Below, in pieces: positions 50,685-58,878 of a DNA stretch of 58,878 bases. Position 1 is the first letter of the stretch. Each line of letters begins with the position of its first letter. The translations under genes were made by a program, and so were the position numbers. The notes beneath the pieces were generated by a model, which was given only the letters and a program-made list of their open reading frames with translations, was not told the origin of the DNA and did no database searches. This DNA comes from Sphingobacteriales bacterium. Its GTDB lineage: Bacteria > Bacteroidota > Bacteroidia > Chitinophagales > Chitinophagaceae. Where the stretch lies: positions 1 through 58,878 of the forward strand of contig JAHEBJ010000010.1 of the NCBI GenBank assembly GCA_024642285.1, written 5' to 3'.

Positions 50685-51092
50685 ATGAAGTTTGTGAATT
50701 TGTATAAAAATGGTAAAATTTTGATTTTCTGCATGATTTTTGTGGCAAAGGGAGCTTTTTGCCAAAATTATGCCGAAAAATCACTCTCAGATTTTGATCT
50801 GTTCCAGGTAAAAGCGGGTGAATTATCCATGGTCAGTTACGCTGACTATTTTCAGTATACCAGGCAGGAAAAAGAAAATGAAGCAGGGCTGCGGCTTATT
50901 GAAAACTTAAACAGGCTATCTTATCCCTGTTTAACAATTCCTGCCGATCATTACACTCAAAATTTTGGATTCTTTTGTAAAAAAGAATTACAGATTGAGA
51001 AAGCTACAAAAATTCCACTGCGATTCAGGCTCGGATCTCTGCAATACAATGATTATTTGGAAGGGAAGCCAAATGCTTTAAAACCACAATAA
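50685..51092 (+). CDS. Small secreted protein of unknown function
   Basis: 135 residues. A signal peptide with core [14 protein letters not shown] ends near CQ. The mature part contains a Cys ([10 protein letters not shown]) and another (FFCKKELQ), perhaps a disulfide. I do not recognise a family. It is divergent from rpoN across a 76-base gap and convergent with the aminotransferase gene, so it stands alone. Confidence 0.72.
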   Translation: MKFVNLYKNGKILIFCMIFVAKGAFCQNYAEKSLSDFDLFQVKAGELSMVSYADYFQYTRQEKENEAGLRLIENLNRLSYPCLTIPADHYTQNFGFFCKKELQIEKATKIPLRFRLGSLQYNDYLEGKPNALKPQ

Positions 51093-51108
51093 ACAGGAAG
51101 TTGCTTTG

Positions 51109-52326
51109 TTAAGCATTCGCTTTTTGTTCGCTCAAAACTTTTTTAACCACAGCAACCATCTGTTCACATTTTGTTTTCAATTGCTCATCTGTCCAGGTTA
51201 AGCCAATGGCGGTAGAGATGCAACGGCTCATAACGGCATCACTGGCGCTAAAATGTTTCGTTGCATGATGCATGACCGCAGCCTTTAGTTCGGGATGAAG
51301 CGCATTCAGTGTTATTGAGTTTTTAAGATGATCCCATTTGCTGATATAATGCCAGTTGTTTACATACCAGTAAAAATTCCCTGCTAGAATATTCTGCGTT
51401 TTTAATTCTGCTACAACAGCCTTGGTTGATTCTTCGGTTGGCAGGAACCAGCTCAGGAAAGAACAACTATCACCACTTTCATCAGGGATTCTTCTAAAAG
51501 AAACTTCAGGAATAGTTGATAGCGCATTTTTTAAAGCCGTGTGATTGTTTTTCTGGATAGCTAAAAAATTGTCCAGTTTTTTTATCTGCGCCAAACCTAC
51601 AGCAGCATGCAATTCGCTGATGCGGAAATTATAACCAACAAAAGGATGCAGATCTGCACCACGGTCGGCGCCTTTATGGTCGTGACCATGATCGCTGTAT
51701 CCATCGCTTTTAATATACACATCTTCACGGTTAGTCATCACTACGCCACCTTCGGCACAGGTAATTGTTTTTACAAAATCAAAACTGAAGGTTCCGGCAT
51801 CGCCGATGGTGCCCAGTTTTCTTCCTTTATAAGTTCCACCAATACTTTGGCAGGCATCTTCCAGTAAAATTAAATTGTGCTCTTTGCAAATGGCCTGCAG
51901 CGCATCCATATCGGCCATGCTGCCGCACATATGTACGGGCATAACACATTTTGTTTTTGCTGTAATAGCATTTTTTACTGCAGCCGGACTCAATGTTAAC
52001 GTATCATCTACATCCACAAATACAGGAACAGCACCAACGCTCAACACCGCTTCAAAACTTGCAACAAAAGTAAAAGAGGGTAAAATTATTTCGTCGCCGT
52101 AACCAATACCCAAAGCGCTCATAGCAGTTGTAAGCGCTGCAGTGCCGCTGCTTACCAATTGTGCGTGTTTGCAGCCGAAGGTTTCGCAAATGGCTTCTTC
52201 CAGCTCTTTAGCTTTCCAGATACCCTTGCGTGGGCCATCAAAACCATAGCGCATTAATATGCCTGTTTCCAGTACATCATTAACTTGTTTTCTTTCTTCG
52301 GGTCCAAAAAATTCAAAGCCAGGCAT
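51109..52326 (-). CDS. DegT/DnrJ/EryC1 family PLP aminotransferase
   Basis: 405 residues. Lys186 in SFDFVKTITCAEGG holds PLP; LLEDACQSIGG carries the Asp (157) that contacts the pyridine nitrogen; LVSSGTAALTTAM is the phosphate-binding loop. These enzymes make amino sugars for surface glycans, or act on related cyclitols. No sugar gene cluster is adjacent, so the substrate is open. Confidence 0.92.
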   Translation of the reverse strand: MPGFEFFGPEERKQVNDVLETGILMRYGFDGPRKGIWKAKELEEAICETFGCKHAQLVSSGTAALTTAMSALGIGYGDEIILPSFTFVASFEAVLSVGAVPVFVDVDDTLTLSPAAVKNAITAKTKCVMPVHMCGSMADMDALQAICKEHNLILLEDACQSIGGTYKGRKLGTIGDAGTFSFDFVKTITCAEGGVVMTNREDVYIKSDGYSDHGHDHKGADRGADLHPFVGYNFRISELHAAVGLAQIKKLDNFLAIQKNNHTALKNALSTIPEVSFRRIPDESGDSCSFLSWFLPTEESTKAVVAELKTQNILAGNFYWYVNNWHYISKWDHLKNSITLNALHPELKAAVMHHATKHFSASDAVMSRCISTAIGLTWTDEQLKTKCEQMVAVVKKVLSEQKANA

Positions 52327-52411
52327 ATATATTAATTAAGAATTAAAAATGTAGAAATATGAATTGCAAAGGTAGATAAATTGCTGTTGTATTAATTGGA
52401 GTTGCTTACAG

Positions 52412-53623
52412 TTATTTGATCCAGTTCATTGCAGGTTGCTTCGCAGGTTCTTTAAAATAATTTAACCGAAGACTATCACTCCAGCCATTTTGATTTTTTT
52501 CAAATGTTTTACTGCTGAAAAAAGCCATGCCCTGAATATTAGGTGTTTTCCTGAGCGCCTCTATCATGCGAGGCAATTGAGTTGTATCCTTCCACGCAGC
52601 ATTACTGTTTGCACGGTAAATGCCCAAGCCGATATAGCAGTTACGGCCGTAAGTATGTTTGCTCCACCAGTCAAGTAAAATTTCATAAGGCGCCACTTTG
52701 TGACCAAACTCCCAATATAATTGGGGAGCTACATAATCAATCCAGCCTTTGCGTAACCATAATAAAATATCGGCGTAAAGATCATCATAGTTTGTTTGAG
52801 CTCCGTTCGTTTTACTTCCATTTACTGAATCTTTATCTTCATTACGCCATACTCCAAATGGGCTTATACCAAACTGGCATTTTGGATTTTCTTTTTTTAT
52901 AACGGCACTTAACATACTGATAATAGAATCGGTATTACTTCTTCGCCAGTCATCTTTCTTCATACCCTTGCCGTATAGGTTGTAGGTTTTGTAGTCAGGA
53001 AATTCCTTACCCGGAATTTTATAAGGATAAAAATAATCGTCGAAATGAATGGCATCAATGGGGTATCGGTTCACCACATCTTTTACAACATTAGTTAAAT
53101 AAGCCTGAGCTTCTTTATTGCCCGGATCGAAATATCTTTTATCGCCGTAGGTTAAAAACCATTCCGGATGAATGCGGGTTATATGATTAGGAGCAATAGA
53201 AGAGCGGCCAATATTGAATACTGCCCGGTATGGGTTCATCCAGGCATGAAACTCCATACCTCTTTTATGCGTTTCGGCGATCATAAATTCCAATGGATCG
53301 TAATAGGGAGATGGTGGCTTTCCCTGCGTGCCGGTTAAAAACTCACTCCATGGTTCGTATTGCGATGGATAAAATGCATCTGTTACCGGCCTCACCTGTA
53401 CGATCATTGCATTCATACCATTTCGCTGGTGCATGTCCAGCAATTTTATAAACTCCTGCTTTTGCAATTCGGAATTAAAATTGCCTCTGGTAGGCCAGTC
53501 GATGTTATCAACTGTGGCTACCCAAACGCCACGAAACTCGGGCCGGGTTTGGGCTGAAGCATTTATAGAAAATAAGGAATAAGAAATAAGGAATAAGCAA
53601 GTGAAGAAAAATTTCATGTACAT
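52412..53623 (-). CDS. GHL10 (DUF187-like) family secreted glycoside hydrolase
   Basis: 403 residues with a signal peptide ending near INASA/Q. EFRGVWVATVDNIDWPTR and AMIVQVRPVTDAFYPS are the GHL10 hallmark, with FHAWMNPYRAVFN and AIHFDDYFYPY further along; the TIM-barrel acidic residues are kept. The family cleaves peptidoglycan-related or other glycans. An ATG two codons downstream is an equal start. The MarR gene ends seven bases upstream, so they may be co-transcribed. Confidence 0.92.
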   Translation of the reverse strand: MYMKFFFTCLFLISYSLFSINASAQTRPEFRGVWVATVDNIDWPTRGNFNSELQKQEFIKLLDMHQRNGMNAMIVQVRPVTDAFYPSQYEPWSEFLTGTQGKPPSPYYDPLEFMIAETHKRGMEFHAWMNPYRAVFNIGRSSIAPNHITRIHPEWFLTYGDKRYFDPGNKEAQAYLTNVVKDVVNRYPIDAIHFDDYFYPYKIPGKEFPDYKTYNLYGKGMKKDDWRRSNTDSIISMLSAVIKKENPKCQFGISPFGVWRNEDKDSVNGSKTNGAQTNYDDLYADILLWLRKGWIDYVAPQLYWEFGHKVAPYEILLDWWSKHTYGRNCYIGLGIYRANSNAAWKDTTQLPRMIEALRKTPNIQGMAFFSSKTFEKNQNGWSDSLRLNYFKEPAKQPAMNWIK

Positions 53624-53629
53624 TTTTAG

Positions 53630-54082
53630 TTAGGCCGAAATTCGGATTTTATCTAGTAATTTATTTAATGTCTTTGCTTCGGTTTCGGAAAGATTGCCCA
53701 AAATAGCATCCATATCTTTTTCTTGTTGATCTATTTTTTCAAGCAGCTTAGCTCCTTTGGGACTTAAACTAACGTCAACCAGCCGTTTATCATCTTTACA
53801 AATTGTTTTTTTTGCAAGAGTTTTTATAACAAGGCGGTCAACAATGCGGCTGGTATCACTCATTTTGTCCAACATGCGTTCACGTATCTGTAATGTGGAA
53901 ATGGGCTTACCGGCACCTCTTAAAATGCGGAGAATATTATATTGCTGTGCGGTAATACCTTCAGCATCAAAAACCTTCTTCATCTTTTCATTCATCCAGT
54001 TGTAGGTATAAATAATATTGATGGTGCCTTTTTGATACTCGTTGCGGAAGGAGCGCTGATTTATGTCTTTTTCTAAACTCAT
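53630..54082 (-). CDS. MarR family transcriptional regulator
   Basis: 150 residues with a winged helix-turn-helix: ITAQQYNILRILRGAGKP, then RERMLDKMSDTSRIVDRLV as recognition helix region, and DKRLVDVSLSPKGAKLL as wing. Usually a dimeric repressor responding to small aromatic or stress ligands. It is embedded between the AI-2E-type permease (stop two bases upstream) and the GHL10 gene, and probably controls its own operon. Confidence 0.93.
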   Translation of the reverse strand: MSLEKDINQRSFRNEYQKGTINIIYTYNWMNEKMKKVFDAEGITAQQYNILRILRGAGKPISTLQIRERMLDKMSDTSRIVDRLVIKTLAKKTICKDDKRLVDVSLSPKGAKLLEKIDQQEKDMDAILGNLSETEAKTLNKLLDKIRISA

Positions 54083-54084
54083 AC

Positions 54085-55146
54085 TTAATTACTATCCGGA
54101 TAACCTTCTGTCGTGAGAGACTTATACCTGCGGCCCAGAGGTCTTCCAAATTCGTTGATATATATTTTTACTAAAATAATAAAATAACTGATGAGCAAGG
54201 GTCCGAATATAACGCCCCAAAATCCAAACAAGCTGATTCCTATAATCACTCCAAAAATTGTTATTAATGGATGAACATCCATAAACTTCTTTAGCAATGT
54301 TAATCTCACCACATAATCAATATTTGTAATCAACACAAGTGAATAAATCAACAATCCAATTGCATGACCTGTTTGATCTGTTGCGAATAAATAGGCGGTA
54401 ACAGGAACCCATATCACTGCTGTGCCAACAATTGGAACCATAGAAAAAATCCCCGTCAAAAATCCCCAAAGGGCATAATCTTCAACACCAAAAATCCAAT
54501 AACCAAGGGTGGCAATAATACCCTGAACAATGGCCAGTACCGGTATGCCTATTGCATTTGCCCTGATCATCATTTTTGTTTCTTTACCCAGCAAGTCAAC
54601 ATTCTCTTCTTTTAGGGGAATAAAACCATCAAGAAATTTTTCTGTTTTACGCCCGTTGATCAATAAAAAATACAACAGGAAAAACATAATTGCAAAATTA
54701 CTAAGAATAGCAGCCGAACTGTTTATTATAGATGGCACGATATGCGCAGCCTGCTTTTGAAAATTTACTATGTTCTCATCACTAAGGAGCTGAAAACCGG
54801 TGACTGAATAAATTTTTTCGCCAACCAGTTTAGCGTCGGCAATTATTTCTGCCTGGTTATTGAGCAGGACAGCAAGTTTTGCCGATAACAACCTTATAGA
54901 AAAATAAACCGGTAAAGCAATTACAACGAGACTGCCTGCGATAAACATCAGAGACGTAAGGGTTTTATTCCAACGTTTCTTTATGGTCAGGTAGAAATAA
55001 GTTTCTCTTAATAGTATGTATAAAGTGATAGCGCCCAAAAAGCCAGGTAAAAAAATAAACAACTGATTTACCAGCAAGAGTGCCAATAACACTATCAGCA
55101 GCAGTAATATCAATTGCCTGAGGCGGTTGTTGAAAATATCCGGCAT
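54085..55146 (-). CDS. AI-2E family transporter (PerM-like)
   Basis: 353 residues with about eight helices in the AI-2E pattern: helices near the N-terminus, a cytoplasmic or periplasmic segment rich in charged residues, then DYALWGFLTGIFSMVPIVG, the family's conserved stretch. The C-terminus VIIGISLFGFWGVIFGPLL is also typical. Members export small molecules or act in ion/envelope stress; the name from autoinducer 2 need not apply. Confidence 0.93.
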   Translation of the reverse strand: MPDIFNNRLRQLILLLLIVLLALLLVNQLFIFLPGFLGAITLYILLRETYFYLTIKKRWNKTLTSLMFIAGSLVVIALPVYFSIRLLSAKLAVLLNNQAEIIADAKLVGEKIYSVTGFQLLSDENIVNFQKQAAHIVPSIINSSAAILSNFAIMFFLLYFLLINGRKTEKFLDGFIPLKEENVDLLGKETKMMIRANAIGIPVLAIVQGIIATLGYWIFGVEDYALWGFLTGIFSMVPIVGTAVIWVPVTAYLFATDQTGHAIGLLIYSLVLITNIDYVVRLTLLKKFMDVHPLITIFGVIIGISLFGFWGVIFGPLLISYFIILVKIYINEFGRPLGRRYKSLTTEGYPDSN

Positions 55147-55187
55147 GCCGTAAAATTAAGTAATCGCCAATAAACAAAGGATTAAAA

Positions 55188-56219
55188 TTACTCTTGCCAA
55201 ACAGATACACCCTCACTGCAGTTGGCGCAAATGTCGATGTTCTTCCTGCTTTTAACTAATTCGCTGCGGAATTGTTTGTAATTGTCGTTATGCCAGATCT
55301 CTTTAAAACTTTGGGTTTTTAAATTGCCCAATTGGTGGGTTGCGTCTTTATCAAAACAGCAAGGCACTACCAGGCCGTCCCAGGTAATTACATTGGCGTG
55401 TTGCATTTTCCAACAACGGTTAGCCAGTTTATTCTTTGCTGTATAAGTGCCATCAGCATTTTTTTTGTAACGGCTAAATTTATCGATGGTGGGTATCAGG
55501 TTATTGGGATCGGTTTTGTAATTGTAAACCTGTGCAGTTTTAAAACGCACTTCATCCACGCCTACTTCTTTGGCGAGGCGTTTAATATCTTCTACCTGGT
55601 GCTCGTTTGGTTTAACCACCAGAAATTGAAAAAACACGAAGGGTGTTTTGCTTTTTAATTCTTTTTTCCATTTCATAATATTTTTAGCGCCTTCCAGAAC
55701 TTTTTCAAGACTGCCGCCCACACGGTACTGTTGGTAAACATCCTGTGTGGTACCGTCAATGGAAATGATCAACCGGTCCAGACCACTTTCCACTGTTTTT
55801 TTTGCCGCTTCATCATTTAGGTAATGTGCGTTGGTTGAAGTAGCGGTGTATATTTTTTTATCGCTGGCATATTTTACCATCTCCAGAAAATCGGGATTTA
55901 AATAAGGTTCGCCCTGGAAATAAAAAATGAGGTACAGTAACTCTTTATGAATTTCATCAATGGTTTGTTTGAAAAAATCGTTTTGCAGCATTCCTGTTGC
56001 CCGGCTGAACTGCCTCAACCCACTCGGGCACTCGGGGCAACGAAGGTTGCAGCTGGTGGTAGGTTCAAAAGAAATGGAAACAGGATAACCCCATTGTATA
56101 GGCCTGTTCAACAAACGACTTGCATAAAAACTGCTTAATACTTTTACGCCATTAATAAAACGGAGAAAACTGAGTTTGCTCAACAAATTCCAGCTATCAT
56201 TCCAATTGAATTGGGGCAT
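55188..56219 (-). CDS. Radical SAM/SPASM domain protein
   Basis: 343 residues. The CxxxCxxC cluster is Cys57, Cys61 and Cys64 (CNLRCPEC). The C-terminal SPASM domain supplies more Cys (NRCWKMQHANVITWDG, VVPCCFDKD and ICANCSEG), for one or two additional Fe-S clusters. YFQGEPYLN and STNAHYL support a radical SAM fold. Such proteins modify peptides or sugars, but no peptide precursor is next to it. It is followed by the AI-2E gene on the same strand. Confidence 0.93.
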   Translation of the reverse strand: MPQFNWNDSWNLLSKLSFLRFINGVKVLSSFYASRLLNRPIQWGYPVSISFEPTTSCNLRCPECPSGLRQFSRATGMLQNDFFKQTIDEIHKELLYLIFYFQGEPYLNPDFLEMVKYASDKKIYTATSTNAHYLNDEAAKKTVESGLDRLIISIDGTTQDVYQQYRVGGSLEKVLEGAKNIMKWKKELKSKTPFVFFQFLVVKPNEHQVEDIKRLAKEVGVDEVRFKTAQVYNYKTDPNNLIPTIDKFSRYKKNADGTYTAKNKLANRCWKMQHANVITWDGLVVPCCFDKDATHQLGNLKTQSFKEIWHNDNYKQFRSELVKSRKNIDICANCSEGVSVWQE

Positions 56220-56291
56220 TTAACAAAGGTAAGCTGATTGAAACTTAATAAGGAACTACAATATGCTATAAATGGAGAAAAATCGGGGTAC

Positions 56292-57185
56292 TTATTTTTG
56301 AAGGTCAGAAGAAACCAGTTCTTCAGTCTTGATCCCCTCCGGATTATCAATCTTAAACTGCGTTTGAGAAAAAAGTAAAGTATTGTTCTCAAATTTATCA
56401 TAGTTGTGAAAGATTACATTCAGTGTGATAAAGTTCATCACATAGGCCTGTGTTTCGGCAGGCAGGTAACTTTTAATATCCCAAAAATCCGGATCAGTCT
56501 TACCGGTTTTTTTCATTGCTTCCCAAACATTACCAACGCCGCAGTTGTAACTCGCAACCATCAACAGCAAGTCGTTGTCGAGGTTTCTGCTTCGGTCTTT
56601 TAAATAACGGGCCGCAACATAAGTTGACTTATTAAAATTTTTACGGTCATCCCTGGCCGGGCCGGTTTTAATTGCTGTTTTGGCGGTTGTTGTTTTCTTT
56701 ACCTGTTTTGATCTGGATTGTTTGGGAACATACTTTAATCCATACTCCCTTGCCACTTCATCCATAATCTGCCAATAGCCAACAGCACCTGCCTTCGATA
56801 CGGCATTTCCGTTGAAGGCGCTTTCGAGCGCCAGCAAAACCTTAAGTTCGTGTGGTAAATTGTATCTAGTTAAAACTGCACTTACTTTTGGAAAATACTT
56901 TTTGCTTCGGTTGTAGGTGCGTATTAAATAGGCTCTTCGGTTGGTGGCAAATTTTTCAATGTATTGCAGCGATTGTTCTTCGTTCCCTGTCAATACATCA
57001 GGAAAAGTTATATTTGCCTCAAGTGTAATTGAACCTGATCTGTTTTTATCAACGGCGGCAAGTAATGTTTTCTTGGAGGTATCGGTATAGGAATAAGCCT
57101 TAGTAAAAGCACTAATAAGTACCGAAAAAAAAAGTATCCAAAAAAATTTGGATACTGTAAAATGCTTTGAAATTTGTTTGATCAT
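56292..57185 (-). CDS. Membrane-bound lytic murein transglycosylase (Slt/MltD-like)
   Basis: 297 residues with a signal peptide or anchor (FFWILFFSVLISAFT). The SLT domain has catalytic Glu121 in LLALESAFNGNAVS, then AGAVGYWQIMDEVA and LLMVASYNCGVGNVWEA. It cuts the peptidoglycan glycan strand between MurNAc and GlcNAc with anhydro bond formation. No LysM repeats are seen at the C-terminus, so it is shorter than MltD. It is divergent from the M1 peptidase gene. Confidence 0.93.
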   Translation of the reverse strand: MIKQISKHFTVSKFFWILFFSVLISAFTKAYSYTDTSKKTLLAAVDKNRSGSITLEANITFPDVLTGNEEQSLQYIEKFATNRRAYLIRTYNRSKKYFPKVSAVLTRYNLPHELKVLLALESAFNGNAVSKAGAVGYWQIMDEVAREYGLKYVPKQSRSKQVKKTTTAKTAIKTGPARDDRKNFNKSTYVAARYLKDRSRNLDNDLLLMVASYNCGVGNVWEAMKKTGKTDPDFWDIKSYLPAETQAYVMNFITLNVIFHNYDKFENNTLLFSQTQFKIDNPEGIKTEELVSSDLQK

Positions 57186-57264
57186 GCCTGATTAATTTTC
57201 AAGAGGTACGCCATTAAATACGGGCAAATTAGTAAACGGAACAAGCTTAATTTTATTGCCCATA

Positions 57265-57294
57265 TTGGGTCGCTTATTTGGAATAATAAATTTG
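57265..57294 (+). promoter_or_regulatory. Possible promoter of the M1 aminopeptidase gene
   Basis: TTG at 57265-57267, 19 bases, then TAAATTTG at 57287-57294, a full match to the Bacteroidota pattern. The ATG at 57299 lies only five bases after the -7 element, which would give a leaderless mRNA. Confidence 0.4.
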
Positions 57295-57298
57295 TTTT

Positions 57299-58878
57299 AT
57301 GCGATTATTTTTTGCTTTGTTGATATTGGCCAGCACGGGCTTATCAGCGCAAAACAGCCAGGGAGTTGTAACTCCGGCAGATGAAATTTCAGAAATTGAA
57401 AAAAGGGCGCACCTGCCAATCATCAATGGCATCGAAAATATCGTTAGCAATGCGGTATCTAATAATTATGATGTGAAATATTACCGCTGCGAATGGGAGG
57501 TAGATCCTTCTGTAAGGTATATAAAAGGAAAGGTTACCATGTATTACCTGGTTACCATTGCTACCAGCACACTTCAGTTAGATTTAATGAATCCGCTTAT
57601 TGTTGACAGTGTTAAGCAACGGAATATGCTGCTTACCCGTCAACACAACAACAATGTTGTAACGATTAATTTCCCTGCATCTGTAAATGCAGGTGTGTTA
57701 GATTCCATAAGTATTTTTTATAAAGGCGTTCCGCCAAATACAGGCTTTGGTTCTTTTATTAATACAACCCATGCAGGTACGCCTGTAATATGGAGCCTGA
57801 GTGAGCCGTATGGCAGCCGCGACTGGTGGCCCTGCAAAAACGGATTGGATGACAAGGCAGATTCGATTGATATCATTATTACCTCATTGCCGCAGTATAA
57901 AGCTGCATCCAATGGATTATTGCAAAACGAAGTTCTTGTAAACGGCGGCAGTCAAAAATCTACCTACTGGAAGCACCGGTATCCAATTGCTTCTTACCTT
58001 GTTTGTTTTGCTGTGACCAATTACGCTGTGTTTAATAACAGTGTTGTGTTAGGAACTACCACATTGCCAATGCAAACTTTTTGCTATCCGGAAAGTCTGG
58101 CCTCTTTTCAGGCAGGTACACAAAACGTGCTGGATGCCCTGAAATTATTTCATACCAATTTTGGCGACTATCCATTCATTAAAGAAAAGTATGGACATAC
58201 TCAGTTTAGCTGGGGCGGAGGAATGGAACACCAGACCAATTCATTTATTGTTTCGGTTGGCGAAAGCCTGGTGGCACATGAGCTGGCACATCAGTGGTTT
58301 GGCGACAATGTTACTTGTGGCTCCTGGGAAGATATCTGGTTGAATGAAGGTTTTGCCACTTTTATGGCAGCTTTCTATATGGAGAACAAATATCCTGCAA
58401 GTACAAATAGTAACAGAAAATCTATTATCGATAATATTACTTCTTCTATTGGGGGGTCGGTTTGGGTTGATGATACAACAAGCGTGGGCCGAATTTTTTC
58501 GGGACGGTTGAGTTATAACAAGGGCTCTTACCTGTTGAACATGTTGCGTTGGAAACTGGGCGATGTCGCTTTTTTTTCCGCATTACGCAATTATCAGAAA
58601 GATCCCAAACTGGCATACGGTTATGCTGTTACCAATGATCTTAAGAAACACCTGGAACAAACCAGCGGACAAGACCTTACCGAATTTTTTAAAGACTGGT
58701 TTAAAGGCGAAGGCTACCCATCCTATAATGTGGAGTGGAGTCCAATCGGTTCAAAAAAAGTATGGATAAAAATGAACCAGACAACATCACATCCTTCGGT
58801 CGATTTTTTTGAAATGCCTGTGGCACTTAAATTTAAGAATGCTACACAGGAAAAAACTATTGTGATCGATAATAAAGC
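57299..58878 (+). CDS. M1 family metallo-aminopeptidase, N-terminal part (cut by window end)
   Basis: The frame is open from ATG at 57299 to the last base; no stop is reached, so about 526 codons are visible and the C-terminus is outside the window. The start is a signal peptide (MRLFFALLILASTGLSA/Q). The exopeptidase motif WGGGMEHQTN and the zinc site HELAH at residues 327-331, with Glu350 18 residues on (WLNEGFA), are the M1 signature. It removes N-terminal residues from peptides in the periplasm. Confidence 0.94.
   Translation, partial: MRLFFALLILASTGLSAQNSQGVVTPADEISEIEKRAHLPIINGIENIVSNAVSNNYDVKYYRCEWEVDPSVRYIKGKVTMYYLVTIATSTLQLDLMNPLIVDSVKQRNMLLTRQHNNNVVTINFPASVNAGVLDSISIFYKGVPPNTGFGSFINTTHAGTPVIWSLSEPYGSRDWWPCKNGLDDKADSIDIIITSLPQYKAASNGLLQNEVLVNGGSQKSTYWKHRYPIASYLVCFAVTNYAVFNNSVVLGTTTLPMQTFCYPESLASFQAGTQNVLDALKLFHTNFGDYPFIKEKYGHTQFSWGGGMEHQTNSFIVSVGESLVAHELAHQWFGDNVTCGSWEDIWLNEGFATFMAAFYMENKYPASTNSNRKSIIDNITSSIGGSVWVDDTTSVGRIFSGRLSYNKGSYLLNMLRWKLGDVAFFSALRNYQKDPKLAYGYAVTNDLKKHLEQTSGQDLTEFFKDWFKGEGYPSYNVEWSPIGSKKVWIKMNQTTSHPSVDFFEMPVALKFKNATQEKTIVIDNK

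Noticed and set aside
1..58878. CRISPR arrays, IS elements or prophage genes
   Set aside because: No regularly spaced repeats, transposase motifs or phage structural genes were seen; the only mobile signature is the tRNA-Asn repeat pair.

Overview
The window looks like a Bacteroidota chromosome, most likely a Chitinophagaceae-type pigmented soil or water bacterium; this is inference. Support comes from moderate-to-low GC, absent Shine-Dalgarno sites, two upstream sequences matching the Bacteroidota promoter pattern TTG-N19-TAnnTTTG, and a large flexirubin-type (aryl polyene plus dialkylresorcinol) pigment cluster.

Left flank (1-8613). An ABC exporter end, a GT2 glycosyltransferase and an ArnT-like GT39 enzyme run rightwards. 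They are followed by a 2.86 kb segment bounded by an intact tRNA-Asn gene (5439-5512) and a perfect 44-bp copy of that tRNA's 3' part (2581-2624). The segment carries one gene: a secreted caspase-fold protease with an EF-hand loop, TPR repeats and a C-terminal beta/gamma-crystallin domain. Next come a small 60-codon gene with its own promoter and terminator, a halogenase-like flavoprotein, and a membrane-anchored coiled-coil protein.

Pigment cluster (8830-47948). Two long, tightly packed gene runs converge at 38.58 kb. The rightward run encodes two CrtI-like oxidoreductases, GT2-DUF2062, a trifunctional MMPL/acyltransferase/methyltransferase, a C45 Ntn-hydrolase, a phosphopantetheinyl transferase, an aryl-acid ligase, flavoproteins, a tyrosine ammonia-lyase, FabG, ketosynthases, carrier proteins, an LpxL-like acyltransferase, a hotdog dehydratase, a thioesterase, an O-methyltransferase, a deacetylase, a LolA-like protein and a second hotdog dehydratase. 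The leftward run encodes DarA and DarB, a BtrH-like acyltransferase, an ABC-2 exporter, and a second ACP-ketosynthase-chain-length-factor module. Expected logic from the family: tyrosine gives 4-coumarate, which is activated, loaded on ACP, extended and dehydrated to an aryl polyene, decorated, and esterified to a dialkylresorcinol made by DarA/DarB. MMPL, LolA and ABC components probably move the product to the outer membrane.

Right flank (48304-58878). This part looks like housekeeping: a PAP2-like membrane protein, sigma-54 (RpoN), a small secreted protein, a DegT-family aminotransferase, a GHL10 glycoside hydrolase, a MarR regulator, an AI-2E-type permease, a radical SAM/SPASM protein, a lytic transglycosylase, and an M1 aminopeptidase cut by the window edge.

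Most notable: the tRNA-bounded caspase with two predicted calcium-binding domain types; the two dehydratases that each keep a different half of the FabZ catalytic pair; and the inverted duplicate ACP-KS-CLF cassettes.
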